NCBI RefSeq assembly: GCF_000931935.2
Contig: NZ_AZAC01000067.1
Coordinates: forward strand, 1-64,000
Direction: 5' to 3'
From: Dethiosulfatarculus sandiegensis
GTDB lineage: Bacteria > Desulfobacterota > Desulfarculia > Desulfarculales > Desulfarculaceae
DNA: 64,000 nt
The notes under the pieces were generated by a model. That model was given only the letters and a program-made list of their open reading frames with translations. It made no database searches and was not told the DNA's origin. A program made the translations under genes and the position numbers. This document shows, piece after piece, positions 35,765-45,513 of this stretch. Each line of letters opens with the position of its first letter. Within the stretch, counting starts at the first letter, position 1.

Positions 35765-36061
35765 GTGTCCACTTGGGGAATTTTAGTTTACTTTCTGGAT
35801 TTTTCAGACACCTTCCGTTTTTCCAGGACAAGGTATCTGGAATTTTGTTCGCCATTGTGGATGCAGAATATCAGCTTAACTAAAAAAACAGTAATATTGA
35901 ATGGTTGTATAGGCCGACTCAGTCGTAGGAGTTGGCATGTTTGTTGCTTGATTCTATATCCGCAAAAGCAAAAGTAAAGCCGGCCAAGGGCCTTGGGTAG
36001 TCTTTACAAGACATTTTTACACCGCAAGGCAAGGGCAGGCTAACAAAAGGATCTAAAAGTC

Positions 36062-37159
36062 ATGGCCACGAAAAGCGGCGCTCAGACAAGCACTGAGTTG
36101 AGCCTGGATGTACCTTCCACTTATTTTAAGGAAGTAGAAGTCCGGGAATTGATTTCACCCCAGCGTGAACTTGAGCTGGGTAAAACAATCAGGGACGGAC
36201 GCGACGAAATCCTTCTGAAGAGCCTTGCCATCATGGAACTCTTTGAAGAAACCATTGAGGCTCGCCAAAGAATCAATGAATGGATGGAAGACTCGCATAA
36301 ATCTCCTCTGGCTGTGGAAGATGTCATGGCCGAGGCCAAGGACCAGGTCAGGCGCTGTGCCATCAAGCTCAGCAAGGACAAAAAAGTTGAACAGCTGATC
36401 TGCGAGATAGATCGCACCCGGCGGGAAGTGGAAAGAGCGGCTAAGGAGATGGTCGAGGCCAATCTGCGTCTGGTTGTCTCTATCGCCAAAAAATTCACCT
36501 ACCGCGGCGTGAGCTTTGCCGACCTGATTCAAGAAGGCAATATCGGACTTATGAAGGCGGTGTATCGTTATGACTACCGCACCGGTTACCGTTTCAGCAC
36601 TTTTGCCTCTTGGTGGATCAGACAGACTATAAGCCGTTCGGTCTATGACCAGGCTCGCACTATTCGCATTCCCATCCACCTGCAGGAGCTCAGGTCCAAG
36701 TACTTCCGCACCTATTACGGCATGCGCAAGGAACTGGGCCGGGACCCCACGCCCAAGGAAGTGGGCGAAAGGGCCGGTATTGATGAGTCCAAGGTCAAGG
36801 ACATCATGAACTTGGTCATGGACTGCACCAGCCTGGAGACCCCCATGGGCGATGATGGTGACGAGTTGGGTTCCATTTTGGAAAACACCGAGGCTGAATG
36901 CCCCTTTGAAAAGGTGGGCGACGCTGAGATGCATATTCACCTGGAAGAGGCCTTGGAATCTCTGGACCCCAGGGAAAGACGCATCCTTGAGTTGCGTTTC
37001 GGCCTCGGCAATGAAGATGAGCACACCTTGGAAGAGGTGGGCCAGGTCTTTAAGCTTTCCAGGGAGCGCATAAGGCAGATTGAGCAAAAGGCCTTGCAAC
37101 GTTTCCGTCAGCCCAGATGGCGAGAGCTTTTGGGCGACCATTTGCTGGAAAGCGCATGA
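36062..37159 (+). CDS. Sigma-70 family (group 1/2) RNA polymerase sigma factor
   Basis: The 365-residue protein has region 1.2 near the start, region 2 ([52 protein letters not shown]), region 3 ([16 protein letters not shown]) and a region 4 helix-turn-helix ending [16 protein letters not shown]. It lacks the long acidic region 1.1 of a primary RpoD, so it is more likely an RpoS-like alternative sigma factor of the major type. The gene is a single unit ending at a very strong terminator. Confidence 0.9.
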   Translation: MATKSGAQTSTELSLDVPSTYFKEVEVRELISPQRELELGKTIRDGRDEILLKSLAIMELFEETIEARQRINEWMEDSHKSPLAVEDVMAEAKDQVRRCAIKLSKDKKVEQLICEIDRTRREVERAAKEMVEANLRLVVSIAKKFTYRGVSFADLIQEGNIGLMKAVYRYDYRTGYRFSTFASWWIRQTISRSVYDQARTIRIPIHLQELRSKYFRTYYGMRKELGRDPTPKEVGERAGIDESKVKDIMNLVMDCTSLETPMGDDGDELGSILENTEAECPFEKVGDAEMHIHLEEALESLDPRERRILELRFGLGNEDEHTLEEVGQVFKLSRERIRQIEQKALQRFRQPRWRELLGDHLLESA

Positions 37160-37183
37160 TCCAAGCACTTGAAATTTGTCAAT

Positions 37184-37227
37184 AAGATAAAAGGGGCAAT
37201 TCCGAAAGGAATTGCCCCTTTTATCTT
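37184..37227. terminator. Perfect 20-bp terminator hairpin with GAAA loop
   Basis: Arms 37184-37203 and 37208-37227 are exact complements around a GAAA tetraloop, with A- and T-rich ends, immediately after the sigma-factor gene. Confidence 0.92.
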
Positions 37228-37450
37228 AAGTACTTGTGAAACAGCCGCATACATTTGATAATAGATTTAATGCATCAACACAATAGACTGAGGATCGAGC
37301 TTTTTTCCAGTAAAATTGAATTTCTCAAAGGATAGTTTGAACCGTCCTTTAAACCATACGTTAAATAGCCGTTTTTACTTATTATGCCTTATTGCCTGCC
37401 AATATAATTTTGACGCGCCCATAATACGGCATGCAGCCATCAGGGAGGCT

Positions 37451-40400
37451 TTGTTGTTCAAAGCACTGAGTAATCGACAATATCTGGGAATAGTTGCTCC
37501 CTCACTTTTAACAGTGCTGCTTTTTGTGTTGGCCATTTTTTGGTTGGCGCTGCCCGCCTTTGAGCAAAGCCTTATGCAAAGAAATAAGAAATTGGTCCGG
37601 GATCTAACCCGCGTTGCCTACGAACTAGTGGATTATAATTACCAACTGGTGAAAAAGGGTAAGCTTGGGCGTTCAGAAGCCCAGTCCAGGGCAGTTGAGC
37701 AACTGGCCTCCATACGCTATGGAGTGAATCATAACGGTTACTACTGGATATCAGACAGCAAAGGCCTTATGATAATGCATCCTCTACTGCCTGAAATAAC
37801 AGGTGAAAATCTGGTTTTTCGGGTGGATGCCAAGGGTAAGGCCTTTATGAAGGAGATAGTCGCCAAAGCGCAAAGCGCCAAAGGCGGTTTTGTTTCCTAT
37901 CATTGGCCCTGGCCCGGCGATCCCAGTAAAAATTTACCTAAGGTTTCCTATGTAAGGCCTTTCAGACCCTGGAACTGGATCATTGGAACCGGCGTTTATC
38001 TGGATGACATGCATGCGGAGAACGCGGCTCTGACCCGGTCTTTTGTTATCATTTCTCTCATTATCTCTTTTATCACCACTATTATGTTGGCCTTAATTGT
38101 TGTTCAGGCAGTCAAGAACGCAAAAAAGCGCCAAAGCGCCGAATATGACCTGCTCTCGGAAAGGGGCTATTCATCATCTATAATTAAGGCCACCCCCAAT
38201 ATAATTGTAGGGGTGGATAAGGACGGTCAAACCACCCATATAAACCCTGCCGGTGAAAAGCTCACCGGTTATGCCAAAGAAGAACTCCTGTTGAATAATT
38301 TTTGGCGAATTCTCTATCCCGGCGATAATTTTTCCCAAGTGGAGGAATTGTTTTTCCGGTTGGCCACAAACGGCCTGGTTCAAGCCCATGAGATGACCTT
38401 GACCAGTAAACAGGGTGAAGAAAGAATCATCTCCTGGGACATTCTTGAGCTTATTGATCTGGACGGAGAACTCATCGAAACCATTGGCATAGGCACTGAT
38501 ATCACAGAGCGGAAAGAGGCGGAAAAGGCCCTTCGCAAGAGCCGTTCGCGCCTTACCAGGGCCCAGTCCGTGGCTCATATCGGTAATTGGGAGCTTCTGG
38601 TAAAACAGGACCAGCCGGAACTGGAGAAGGCGGAACTTTGGACATCTAAGGCCGCTGCCAATGTTTTGGGAATCTCGGAATACGGCGGCGGGTTCAAAAA
38701 GAAATTGACAAACCTTGCAACGGTTATTGAGAATCAAGACCTGGAAAACCTGCTCGCCGGGCTTGAGCAATTGTTTGAATCCCGCGACCCTTATGAATTC
38801 GAATGCAGCCTGAAACACAAAAAGGATACTGAGCCGGTTTGGGTGCATTTCCGGGCTGAGATAATGGATGAGCCTGAGCCGGGCTTATTCCAGGTGACAG
38901 GCACCGTTCAGGATATAACCGGACTCAAGCTGGCTGAGCAGCGATATAAAAAGCTTAATCAGGAGCTGGAACAAAGGGTGGATGAAAGGACCTGGGAACT
39001 TACAGAGGCCATTATCCAGATGGAAGAGGCCAAAGAAGAGGCCGTGGCCGCAAGTATCTCAAAGGGTCAGTTCTTGGCTAATATGAGCCATGAGATAAGA
39101 ACCCCCATGAACGGGGTCATAGGCATGACAGATCTTTTGCTCAATACCGAGTTGGCTGAAGATCAGCTTGAATATACCAATACCATCAAGAATTCGGCGC
39201 ACTCCCTTTTAAGTGTGATAAACGATATTCTTGATTTTTCCAAAATAGAGGCGGGCAAGCTTGAACTGGAGCAGATCCCCTTTGGTCTTAACGACACCTT
39301 ATTTGAAGCGGCCAGACTGATTGCCCCCAAGGCTCATGAAAAGGGTCTGGAGCTGGTGGTTACCGTGGAGCCGGGCACTCCGGACCATCTTGAGGGAGAC
39401 CCGGGGCGCCTGCGCCAGATCGTGATCAACCTTTTAAATAATGCCTTGAAGTTTACCGAGGAAGGCGAGCTGCTCGTGCAGGCGGGGCTGGTCAGTATGG
39501 ATAATGATATTGCCCGCCTGAAGCTTTCCGTGACTGATACGGGCATCGGCATTGAGCCGGAGGCCCAGGAGGCTATTTTTCAGGCTTTTGAACAGGCGGA
39601 CGGCTCTGTCACCAGAAAATACGGCGGCACAGGCCTTGGCCTGGCCATCACCTCCCAATTGGTGAGGCTCATGCATGGTCAGATCTGGGTGGAGAGTGAG
39701 CCGGGTAAGGGCAGCACTTTTACTTGCGAGATAGATTTAAGGGTTGTGGAAGGACCTGCGCCGACCCGTGAGGAGCTTAAGGAAGTTGCCCTGGGCGGCG
39801 TAGAGGTGCTCATACTGGACGACAATGCCACGAACCTTAAAATTTTGCACGAGAATCTAAGTCATTGGGGGGTAAAGCCTCATGATGCCAAGGAACCGGC
39901 CGAAGCCTTGAACTTGCTGCGTAGAGCCCATCAGGAAGGACGCCCTTTCAGTCTTCTGCTTACAGACAACCAAATGCCCCAGATCAGTGGTTACGAGTTT
40001 GTGGAAAAAGTCCGTCAGGAGGGTGCTTTTGAGAATCTGCCTGTGATTGTCCTGAGTAGCGCAGACGGGTTGGAGAAAAAGGGGCAAAGGTTGAAAGATC
40101 TTGGAATAAGCGACAGCCTGGTTAAGCCGGCAAAACCGGAAGATTTGAGAAAAATCATTTCCAGGGCCTTAAGCGGTCAAAAGCAAACACCCAAACCAAG
40201 CCGTAAGCCCAAAAAGGGTTTAAACGAAATGAAGAGCCAAAAAATGCTTAATATTCTTTTGGCCGAGGATACTATTGTAAATCAAAAGGTGGCCTTGAAA
40301 TTCCTGGAAGGGTTCGGGCACCAGGCAGAGGTGGCTGAGAATGGCCGGGAAGCGCTGGAGGCAGTCCGGAACAAGGATTATGACTTGGTCCTTATGGATA

Positions 40401-41029
40401 TCCAGATGCCCGTTATGGATGGTTTGGCCGCCACCAGGGCAATCCGTGAATTAGAAGATCCGAAAAAAGCCGAACTGCCGATTATAGCCATGACGGCCCA
40501 TGCCATGAAAGGTGATAAAGAACGCTGCCTTGAAGCCGGTATGAACGGGTATGTGACCAAACCTATTCAACCGAAAGAGCTCTTTGAGGTATTGGAAGAC
40601 TTTGCCCCTGCCCGCCCGGGCTTCATCCCTGAGAAAATGGAAAACCATATTACACCGGATTCCGGCCAGTCGACTTCCCAGGCAATCGAATCAGCCATAT
40701 TACAGGAAAAAGATTATTTGGTTGAACGTTTTGCCGGGGATGAGGAATTAATGATCGAGAGCATGAAGGTGTTCTTGGAGGATCTGGGCCAACTCGTGGA
40801 TAATATTCAGGCCGACGTTCTGGCCGGTGATGCCAAGGCCCTGGCCATGCATACCCATGCCCTGAAAAGTTCCACAGGCTATTTTGACAAGGGAGACGTC
40901 TCCGGCCTGTGCGCTAAAATGGAAAACAGGGCCAGAAACGGAAAACTGGACCATATGGGCGAGGATTTTGAGACCTTAAAGGCCTTCTCCGTTCGTTTGA
41001 GCAGGGAGATAAAAGAGATGTTGGCTTGA
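37451..41029 (+). CDS. Hybrid sensor histidine kinase with Cache, PAS, two receivers and HPt
   Basis: From TTG 37451 (AGGGAGG 3-9 bases upstream) the protein has 1192 residues; an earlier TTG at 37316 lacks a ribosome binding site. Order: membrane helix, extracytoplasmic sCache_2 domain (YYWISDSKGLMIMHPLLPEI, WIIGTGVYLDDM), second helix, two PAS-type modules, HisKA with FLANMSHEIRTPMNG, HATPase with GTGLGLAI, receiver 1 (LLLTDNQMP), receiver 2 (LVLMDIQMPVMDG) and a C-terminal HPt (HTHALKSS). Both receivers keep the phosphorylated Asp. It probably senses a small organic ligand and feeds a phosphorelay; no response regulator lies next to it. Confidence 0.93.
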   Translation: MLFKALSNRQYLGIVAPSLLTVLLFVLAIFWLALPAFEQSLMQRNKKLVRDLTRVAYELVDYNYQLVKKGKLGRSEAQSRAVEQLASIRYGVNHNGYYWISDSKGLMIMHPLLPEITGENLVFRVDAKGKAFMKEIVAKAQSAKGGFVSYHWPWPGDPSKNLPKVSYVRPFRPWNWIIGTGVYLDDMHAENAALTRSFVIISLIISFITTIMLALIVVQAVKNAKKRQSAEYDLLSERGYSSSIIKATPNIIVGVDKDGQTTHINPAGEKLTGYAKEELLLNNFWRILYPGDNFSQVEELFFRLATNGLVQAHEMTLTSKQGEERIISWDILELIDLDGELIETIGIGTDITERKEAEKALRKSRSRLTRAQSVAHIGNWELLVKQDQPELEKAELWTSKAAANVLGISEYGGGFKKKLTNLATVIENQDLENLLAGLEQLFESRDPYEFECSLKHKKDTEPVWVHFRAEIMDEPEPGLFQVTGTVQDITGLKLAEQRYKKLNQELEQRVDERTWELTEAIIQMEEAKEEAVAASISKGQFLANMSHEIRTPMNGVIGMTDLLLNTELAEDQLEYTNTIKNSAHSLLSVINDILDFSKIEAGKLELEQIPFGLNDTLFEAARLIAPKAHEKGLELVVTVEPGTPDHLEGDPGRLRQIVINLLNNALKFTEEGELLVQAGLVSMDNDIARLKLSVTDTGIGIEPEAQEAIFQAFEQADGSVTRKYGGTGLGLAITSQLVRLMHGQIWVESEPGKGSTFTCEIDLRVVEGPAPTREELKEVALGGVEVLILDDNATNLKILHENLSHWGVKPHDAKEPAEALNLLRRAHQEGRPFSLLLTDNQMPQISGYEFVEKVRQEGAFENLPVIVLSSADGLEKKGQRLKDLGISDSLVKPAKPEDLRKIISRALSGQKQTPKPSRKPKKGLNEMKSQKMLNILLAEDTIVNQKVALKFLEGFGHQAEVAENGREALEAVRNKDYDLVLMDIQMPVMDGLAATRAIRELEDPKKAELPIIAMTAHAMKGDKERCLEAGMNGYVTKPIQPKELFEVLEDFAPARPGFIPEKMENHITPDSGQSTSQAIESAILQEKDYLVERFAGDEELMIESMKVFLEDLGQLVDNIQADVLAGDAKALAMHTHALKSSTGYFDKGDVSGLCAKMENRARNGKLDHMGEDFETLKAFSVRLSREIKEMLA

Positions 41030-41171
41030 AAGCTGCCCTTGCTTAGCATAGATTAGTCTTGAAGTCCCTTGCCGGGCTGTGTACTTATGGGAGCGAATGA
41101 CCTGATTCTGGCGTGGCCTAAATACAACTTCAGTAGATTTATGCCTTTTTCAGGCCTTTTTTAAAATGGCC

Positions 41172-41200
41172 TTGACGGCCTTAACCCCTCATGATAGAAG
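41172..41200 (+). promoter_or_regulatory. Possible promoter of the tRNA gene
   Basis: TTGACG (41172-41177), 17 bases, then TAGAAG (41195-41200), placed about 16 bases before the tRNA. The -10 box is weak. Confidence 0.35.
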
Positions 41201-41216
41201 TCTTTTCACAATTTCA

Positions 41217-41291
41217 GCCGGCGTAGCTCAGGGGTAGAGCAGCTGATTCGTAATCAGCAGGCCGTTGGTTCAAATCCTACCGCCGGCTCCA
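41217..41291 (+). tRNA. tRNA-Thr (anticodon CGT)
   Basis: The cloverleaf is complete: acceptor GCCGGCG/CGCCGGC, D-arm GCTC/GAGC, anticodon stem GCTGA/TCAGC with loop TTCGTAA and anticodon CGT at 41249-41251, and a T-arm with loop TTCAAAT and one mismatch in its stem. The CCA end is encoded. It decodes ACG. Confidence 0.95.
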
Positions 41292-41321
41292 TGAAATATA
41301 CCGCATTTTTAATGTGTTAAA

Positions 41322-41366
41322 GCCTTATCCGGATCTTTAAGTAAAACCTGGATAAGGCCTTTTTTT
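41322..41366 (+). terminator. Terminator after tRNA-Thr
   Basis: GCCTTATCC (41322-41330) pairs with GGATAAGGC (41350-41358), followed by a run of T. Confidence 0.9.
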
Positions 41367-41646
41367 AGTCCTTTTGGGGCTCTTTTGAGCCCTAATTGAT
41401 AACATAAGTATAACGCACCCACCCGCGCCATCGGCACCAGTGATATTAATTAACCCGGTAGCTTTATATGGCGCCTAGGGGGTCAACAGGGTGTTCGCGT
41501 GCCCTCCCAAAGCAGCTCTTGGTCCAGCGAGAGCATCGTCTTTGGCCATTAGGGCCTGTCGATTCTCTGCACTTGCCTGGCCTTTTCTATGTCCGAGCCT
41601 ATACAGACTACCGTTCAAAATCTTCAAGGAACAGAAACTAAAATTG
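41367..41646. other. Non-coding gap
   Basis: The gap lies between the tRNA terminator and the end of the convergent kinase gene. A 63-codon plus-strand frame here has no ribosome binding site or recognisable motif. Nothing else was seen. Confidence 0.4.
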
Positions 41647-43386
41647 TCACGACCCTTTATTTTTTATCAGTATTTTCAGTAAATCCATGGTCCCCAAAGC
41701 CTCCAAGTCATCAGGATTAGCCTTAAGTATTGCCTGCAGAATTATGCGCGCCTGAGCGTAGTTTCGTCTTTCCAGATGAAAGAGTACTAGGTTTCTTTGG
41801 CTACCCAATGATTTGGGAGAAAATCCGGTAAGATCCTCCTTGGTAAGAGGCTCGTGTTTTTCAGTGCCGGGAGGTATATGAGTTGTCGCTGTGACAGATG
41901 GCTTTTTTGGGGCAGGTATTAACTTGGGATTCAGCTTTTTTTTATTATTTTTTCCGTTTTTTATCGGTATGTCACTTAGTTGGGTCTGTTTGGCGACAGT
42001 TCTGGCAATGGGCTTTGTTTTTGAGGCATTGGCAGTTATTCGACTGGCCTTGTTTTTTCCCTTTGCCAGGCCCCGGGTTGACTGATTTTTTATATTTTTT
42101 TTTGAGTCTAAAACCCTGGTTGTATTTTTATCAGCATGTTTGGCGGAAGTGGCCGAGGCGCTCGCAATGGGTTTTTTATCAAGTTTACTGATAGTTATAT
42201 CTTCCCCGGGTGCCTGCGCTGACCCCATCTGGGCATGTCTGACCTCCTCTGTGCCTGTTTGAACCGGCTCATCTAAAGGCAAGCTGTCAAATACAGGCTC
42301 CAAGTCTTGGGCCAGCCCATGATCAGGGGCGGTTCCCGGCTGCCAGAAGAAAGCCACAGCCAACACGGCAAGCATAGCGCCGATACAGGGGGCTATCCAG
42401 GCAGGCCGTAAAAATTTTAGTCCTTTCTGTTTGCTGTTAATCAGTAAAGGGGCCTTTTCTTCGGATTCTTCTTCTTGAGGCCTGGCTGCGCAGGCTGGGC
42501 AAAGCTCCCTGCCCGGCAGGACCGGTTTACCGCATTGGACACAGAGGTCGGAGAACTCCATGGTCTGCTGTTCCGGGTCAGAATTTTCTCTTGGTCTATT
42601 ACTGCCTTGTTCAAGTTCCAATTCCCTGGCCAGGTCATTGAGGAATTCCAGGCGTTTGCCAGGTTCAGCCGCTAAAAGCCCGGCCATGATCTTGCTTAAA
42701 TTAAGGCTGAAGCGCTGGCTGATGAGTTCCAGTCTGTTTGCTTTCGTTTGGGCCAGCGATCCAGGATCCAGCACCGCCTGATCCCCCGGCTCATCAGGGA
42801 AGCAGACTTCTCCTGTGAGCATCTCAAACAATATTGCCCCCAGGGCCCAGAGATCGCTTGCGGCACAGGGCAGGCCCCTTTTTTGTTCCGGAGCCATATA
42901 AGCGGGTGTACCGCCAAGGCATTGGTCCGCCACTCCCTCTGTCCGGGCCAGGCCAAAATCCGCGATCTTGATTTGTTCCGGGGTGAAGAAAAGAATGTTC
43001 TCCGGTTTTAAGTCCAAATGCCAGATGCCATGATCATGCGCCGCAGCCAGGGCGCTTGCGATCTGAGACGCAATTTCCAGAGCCTGCTCCGGTCTAAGGG
43101 CTCCCTTTTTCAGCCGGTTGCGCAAGGTGCCAAAGGGCGCGTACTCCATCACCATGAAGCAGGTTCCCTGGTCCTCTTCAAAATCAAGGGCCTTTACTAT
43201 GCCCCTGTGCTCCAGATTGGCCTGGAAAAGCGCCTCCCGGGCCTTGCGCTTCCTGACCTTATCCGTTCGGGAAAATACCTTAAGAGCCCTGAATAGTTTG
43301 AGATCAGGGTGAAAACCCTTGTAAACCACAGCCGATGAACCTTGGCCTATTATTTCCAGGTCAATGTATTTGCCCAGCTTTTGCAT
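41647..43386 (-). CDS. Ser/Thr protein kinase with zinc ribbon, membrane segment and TPR-like tail
   Basis: 579 residues. The kinase domain (about 1-260) has GQGSSAVVYKG, the catalytic Lys in RALKVF, HLDLKPEN, DFGLA and a TPAYMAPE activation segment. HRD is changed to HLD, so it is a non-RD kinase. Then come a zinc ribbon (CVQCGK plus CPACAA near 290-310), one membrane helix (about 330-348), a long basic, low-complexity linker outside the membrane and a C-terminal TPR-like pair. There are no PASTA repeats. It is last in the FhaA-like/RodA/PBP operon, two bases after the DUF3662 gene. Confidence 0.92.
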   Translation of the reverse strand: MQKLGKYIDLEIIGQGSSAVVYKGFHPDLKLFRALKVFSRTDKVRKRKAREALFQANLEHRGIVKALDFEEDQGTCFMVMEYAPFGTLRNRLKKGALRPEQALEIASQIASALAAAHDHGIWHLDLKPENILFFTPEQIKIADFGLARTEGVADQCLGGTPAYMAPEQKRGLPCAASDLWALGAILFEMLTGEVCFPDEPGDQAVLDPGSLAQTKANRLELISQRFSLNLSKIMAGLLAAEPGKRLEFLNDLARELELEQGSNRPRENSDPEQQTMEFSDLCVQCGKPVLPGRELCPACAARPQEEESEEKAPLLINSKQKGLKFLRPAWIAPCIGAMLAVLAVAFFWQPGTAPDHGLAQDLEPVFDSLPLDEPVQTGTEEVRHAQMGSAQAPGEDITISKLDKKPIASASATSAKHADKNTTRVLDSKKNIKNQSTRGLAKGKNKASRITANASKTKPIARTVAKQTQLSDIPIKNGKNNKKKLNPKLIPAPKKPSVTATTHIPPGTEKHEPLTKEDLTGFSPKSLGSQRNLVLFHLERRNYAQARIILQAILKANPDDLEALGTMDLLKILIKNKGS

Positions 43387-43387
43387 T

Positions 43388-43756
43388 TCAAACCCCTTTG
43401 GTAAAGCTGGTTTTTATGCGCACCTGCCCTTTTTTCAGTTCCGGCGAGGCCTGCATGGCCAGGCTTAAGGGGCCGGTCATATTCAGTTCCTGCCGCTCAA
43501 TAAATTCTTCTGTGGTCTGCTTAAGGTCGTTTACCACCTCCCGGTAAATGGGCTCCAGCCTTTCCATATCAGGCTCTGCCAGCAAAACAACCAGAATATT
43601 GGGGACAAAGGTTTGCTTAAGGGTCTTGCGCTCGTTGGTCGTCACTTCCCTCAAAAGCATGCGGGCCAGGTCAATGGGTTGATAGTGTTTGCGCAGGCTG
43701 AACACCTTGTCCATGAAACCGCCTAAAAAAAGATCCAAGCGGGTGGGGTAGTTCAC
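43388..43756 (-). CDS. Stand-alone FhaA N-terminal domain (DUF3662-like) protein
   Basis: The 122-residue protein aligns by eye with the N-terminal domain of actinobacterial FhaA: YQPIDLARMLLREVTTNERKT, then FVPNILVVLLAEPDMERLEP and NMTGPLSLAM. No FHA domain or membrane helix is present. In FhaA this domain contacts partner proteins in cell-wall synthesis. Here it sits between the PBP and the kinase with 2-base spacings, so it is likely an adaptor. Confidence 0.7.
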   Translation of the reverse strand: MNYPTRLDLFLGGFMDKVFSLRKHYQPIDLARMLLREVTTNERKTLKQTFVPNILVVLLAEPDMERLEPIYREVVNDLKQTTEEFIERQELNMTGPLSLAMQASPELKKGQVRIKTSFTKGV

Positions 43757-43758
43757 TG

Positions 43759-45513
43759 TTATCTCTCCTTGTCTTCCTTGATCTCCGCCTCAAGCGCGGC
43801 GGCCAGCATCCGCACGGCCAGGGGAGCCGCGAATTTACTGCCCAGCCCCCCGTTTTCATTCACCAAGGCAACAGCCACCCTGGGGTTGTCTGCCGGTGCA
43901 AAGCCGATAAACCAGGCATGGGGCTTCTCATTGTCCCGGCCGGTCTCGGCGGTGCCGGTTTTTCCTGCCACTTTGATTTCTGTCAGATTTTTCTGAATAT
44001 GGGGCGCTGTGCGTCCGGTGCCGCTTATCATCACTTCTGTCATCATTTGCCTGAGCTGGCGCGCCGATCGCGGGCTGATGACCCTTTTACCGACGCCTGC
44101 ATTCAAGGCCTCGAACTCATCCGGATTTTGCGGATTGCCGATTCCCATAACCAAGTGGGGAGGCATCAAAAGACCGTCGTTGGCAATGGTCCCGGCCACC
44201 ATAGCCATCTGTAATGGGGTTGCGCTGACCAGGTTCTGGCCTATGGCGCATTGGGCGGCTATTTTGGGGTCCCGCTCAAAGGTATTGAAAAGTTTCAGCC
44301 TTTTTATGCGTTGTTTTTTTGATTCCTGGTTTTGGGTCACATATTCATATTGGGCATAGGCCAGGCCGGGCTGAGCGGGGAGCGAAATGGTGCCGAGCTG
44401 GGGGATCAGATCCAACTGCCGGTTAAATCCGAACCTTTCGGCCATTTCCCGCACCTTGGGTCCCAGCTCAAAACCCAGGCGGGCGAAATAGATATTGCAG
44501 GATTTGACAATGGCCCGCTTCATGTCAGTGCGGCCATGGGCGCTGATATCGGAGATATTCAGTTTTTTATCAAAGCCTGTGCAATAAATCCTGGGATACT
44601 GTTTCTTTTCTTGCTTGTGTTCTTCCAGCCAGGCCGCAGCTGTGACCAGCTTAAAGGTGGAGCCTGGAGGATATAATTTTTCCCAGGCCCTGCTCCTGAG
44701 CTTGGCCCCGCGGTCTTTTGTTCTGGCTTCAAACCAGGCATCATGGTCTTTACTGTTGGAATCAAAGGCCGGAGCGCCCACGGCAGCTAAAACAGCCCCG
44801 GTTCTGGTGTTGAGGATTACGGCTGCTCCCTTGTTTGAACCGAATATCTCCGCGGCCTTTTGTTGCAGGTCTGCATCCAGGGTGAGATAGGCGTCCACGC
44901 CCCGGGGAAGTGGTTTTTGGCCCTTTACCAGGTGCATCGGCGGCTTGGATGGGTCCGGGGAGTTCAGAATCGGTGAGAGGGCGGCCTCCAGGCCGTGCGA
45001 ACCATAGACCGGATGGCTGAACCCCAACACCTGCTCGGACACAGCTCCCATTGGATAATGGCGTGTTCTGGAGCCTGTACGGCCTGTGATTTTTGTCTCC
45101 GCCAGGGTTAGGCCCTTGCGGTCCAATATGCGCCCCTTGAGCAGTTTTTGGCTTGTGTTCCTTTTTCCCGGAGCCAAGACCCGCACCAACCTGTAGTCAA
45201 ATTCCTTTTGTCCCGGATAAAGGCGGGCCCGGGCTGCGATACGCTTGATCCTTTGCCTTTTAATGTTGTTTTCAACCAGGGTGTTTAAGGCGTTTTGATC
45301 GATCCGCACCTTGCCGTCCCGGCTCGGTTTGAGTACGCCTTTTTCCTTCAGCCGGTTTAAAAGCCGCAAGGTGTCCTGGTCCACATAACTGCTTTTAAGG
45401 ATTTTTCCACGGTTTTCCACCTGCAGCCAATAAAGGCGCGCGCCTATGGACACAAGGGCCGCCAAAAGGATCAGGGCGGTAAAGTATGTTCTATGTTCAG
45501 GAAATTTTTTCAT
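43759..45513 (-). CDS. Class B penicillin-binding protein (PbpA/FtsI-like transpeptidase)
   Basis: The 584-residue protein has one N-terminal membrane helix (about 10-28), a dimerisation domain with RGVDAYLTLDADLQQKA, and a transpeptidase with PPGSTFK (catalytic Ser), SCN and GKTGTAE. It cross-links peptidoglycan and would pair with the RodA-type polymerase, whose gene overlaps it by 17 bases. The organisation is like mycobacterial pbpA next to rodA. Confidence 0.95.
   Translation of the reverse strand: MKKFPEHRTYFTALILLAALVSIGARLYWLQVENRGKILKSSYVDQDTLRLLNRLKEKGVLKPSRDGKVRIDQNALNTLVENNIKRQRIKRIAARARLYPGQKEFDYRLVRVLAPGKRNTSQKLLKGRILDRKGLTLAETKITGRTGSRTRHYPMGAVSEQVLGFSHPVYGSHGLEAALSPILNSPDPSKPPMHLVKGQKPLPRGVDAYLTLDADLQQKAAEIFGSNKGAAVILNTRTGAVLAAVGAPAFDSNSKDHDAWFEARTKDRGAKLRSRAWEKLYPPGSTFKLVTAAAWLEEHKQEKKQYPRIYCTGFDKKLNISDISAHGRTDMKRAIVKSCNIYFARLGFELGPKVREMAERFGFNRQLDLIPQLGTISLPAQPGLAYAQYEYVTQNQESKKQRIKRLKLFNTFERDPKIAAQCAIGQNLVSATPLQMAMVAGTIANDGLLMPPHLVMGIGNPQNPDEFEALNAGVGKRVISPRSARQLRQMMTEVMISGTGRTAPHIQKNLTEIKVAGKTGTAETGRDNEKPHAWFIGFAPADNPRVAVALVNENGGLGSKFAAPLAVRMLAAALEAEIKEDKER

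Noticed and set aside
36155-37168. Minus-strand frame of 337 codons across the sigma-factor gene
   Set aside because: Antisense shadow; the plus-strand sigma-70 motifs are unambiguous.
41491-41682. 63-codon plus-strand frame after the tRNA
   Set aside because: No ribosome binding site or motif, and it runs into the convergent kinase gene.
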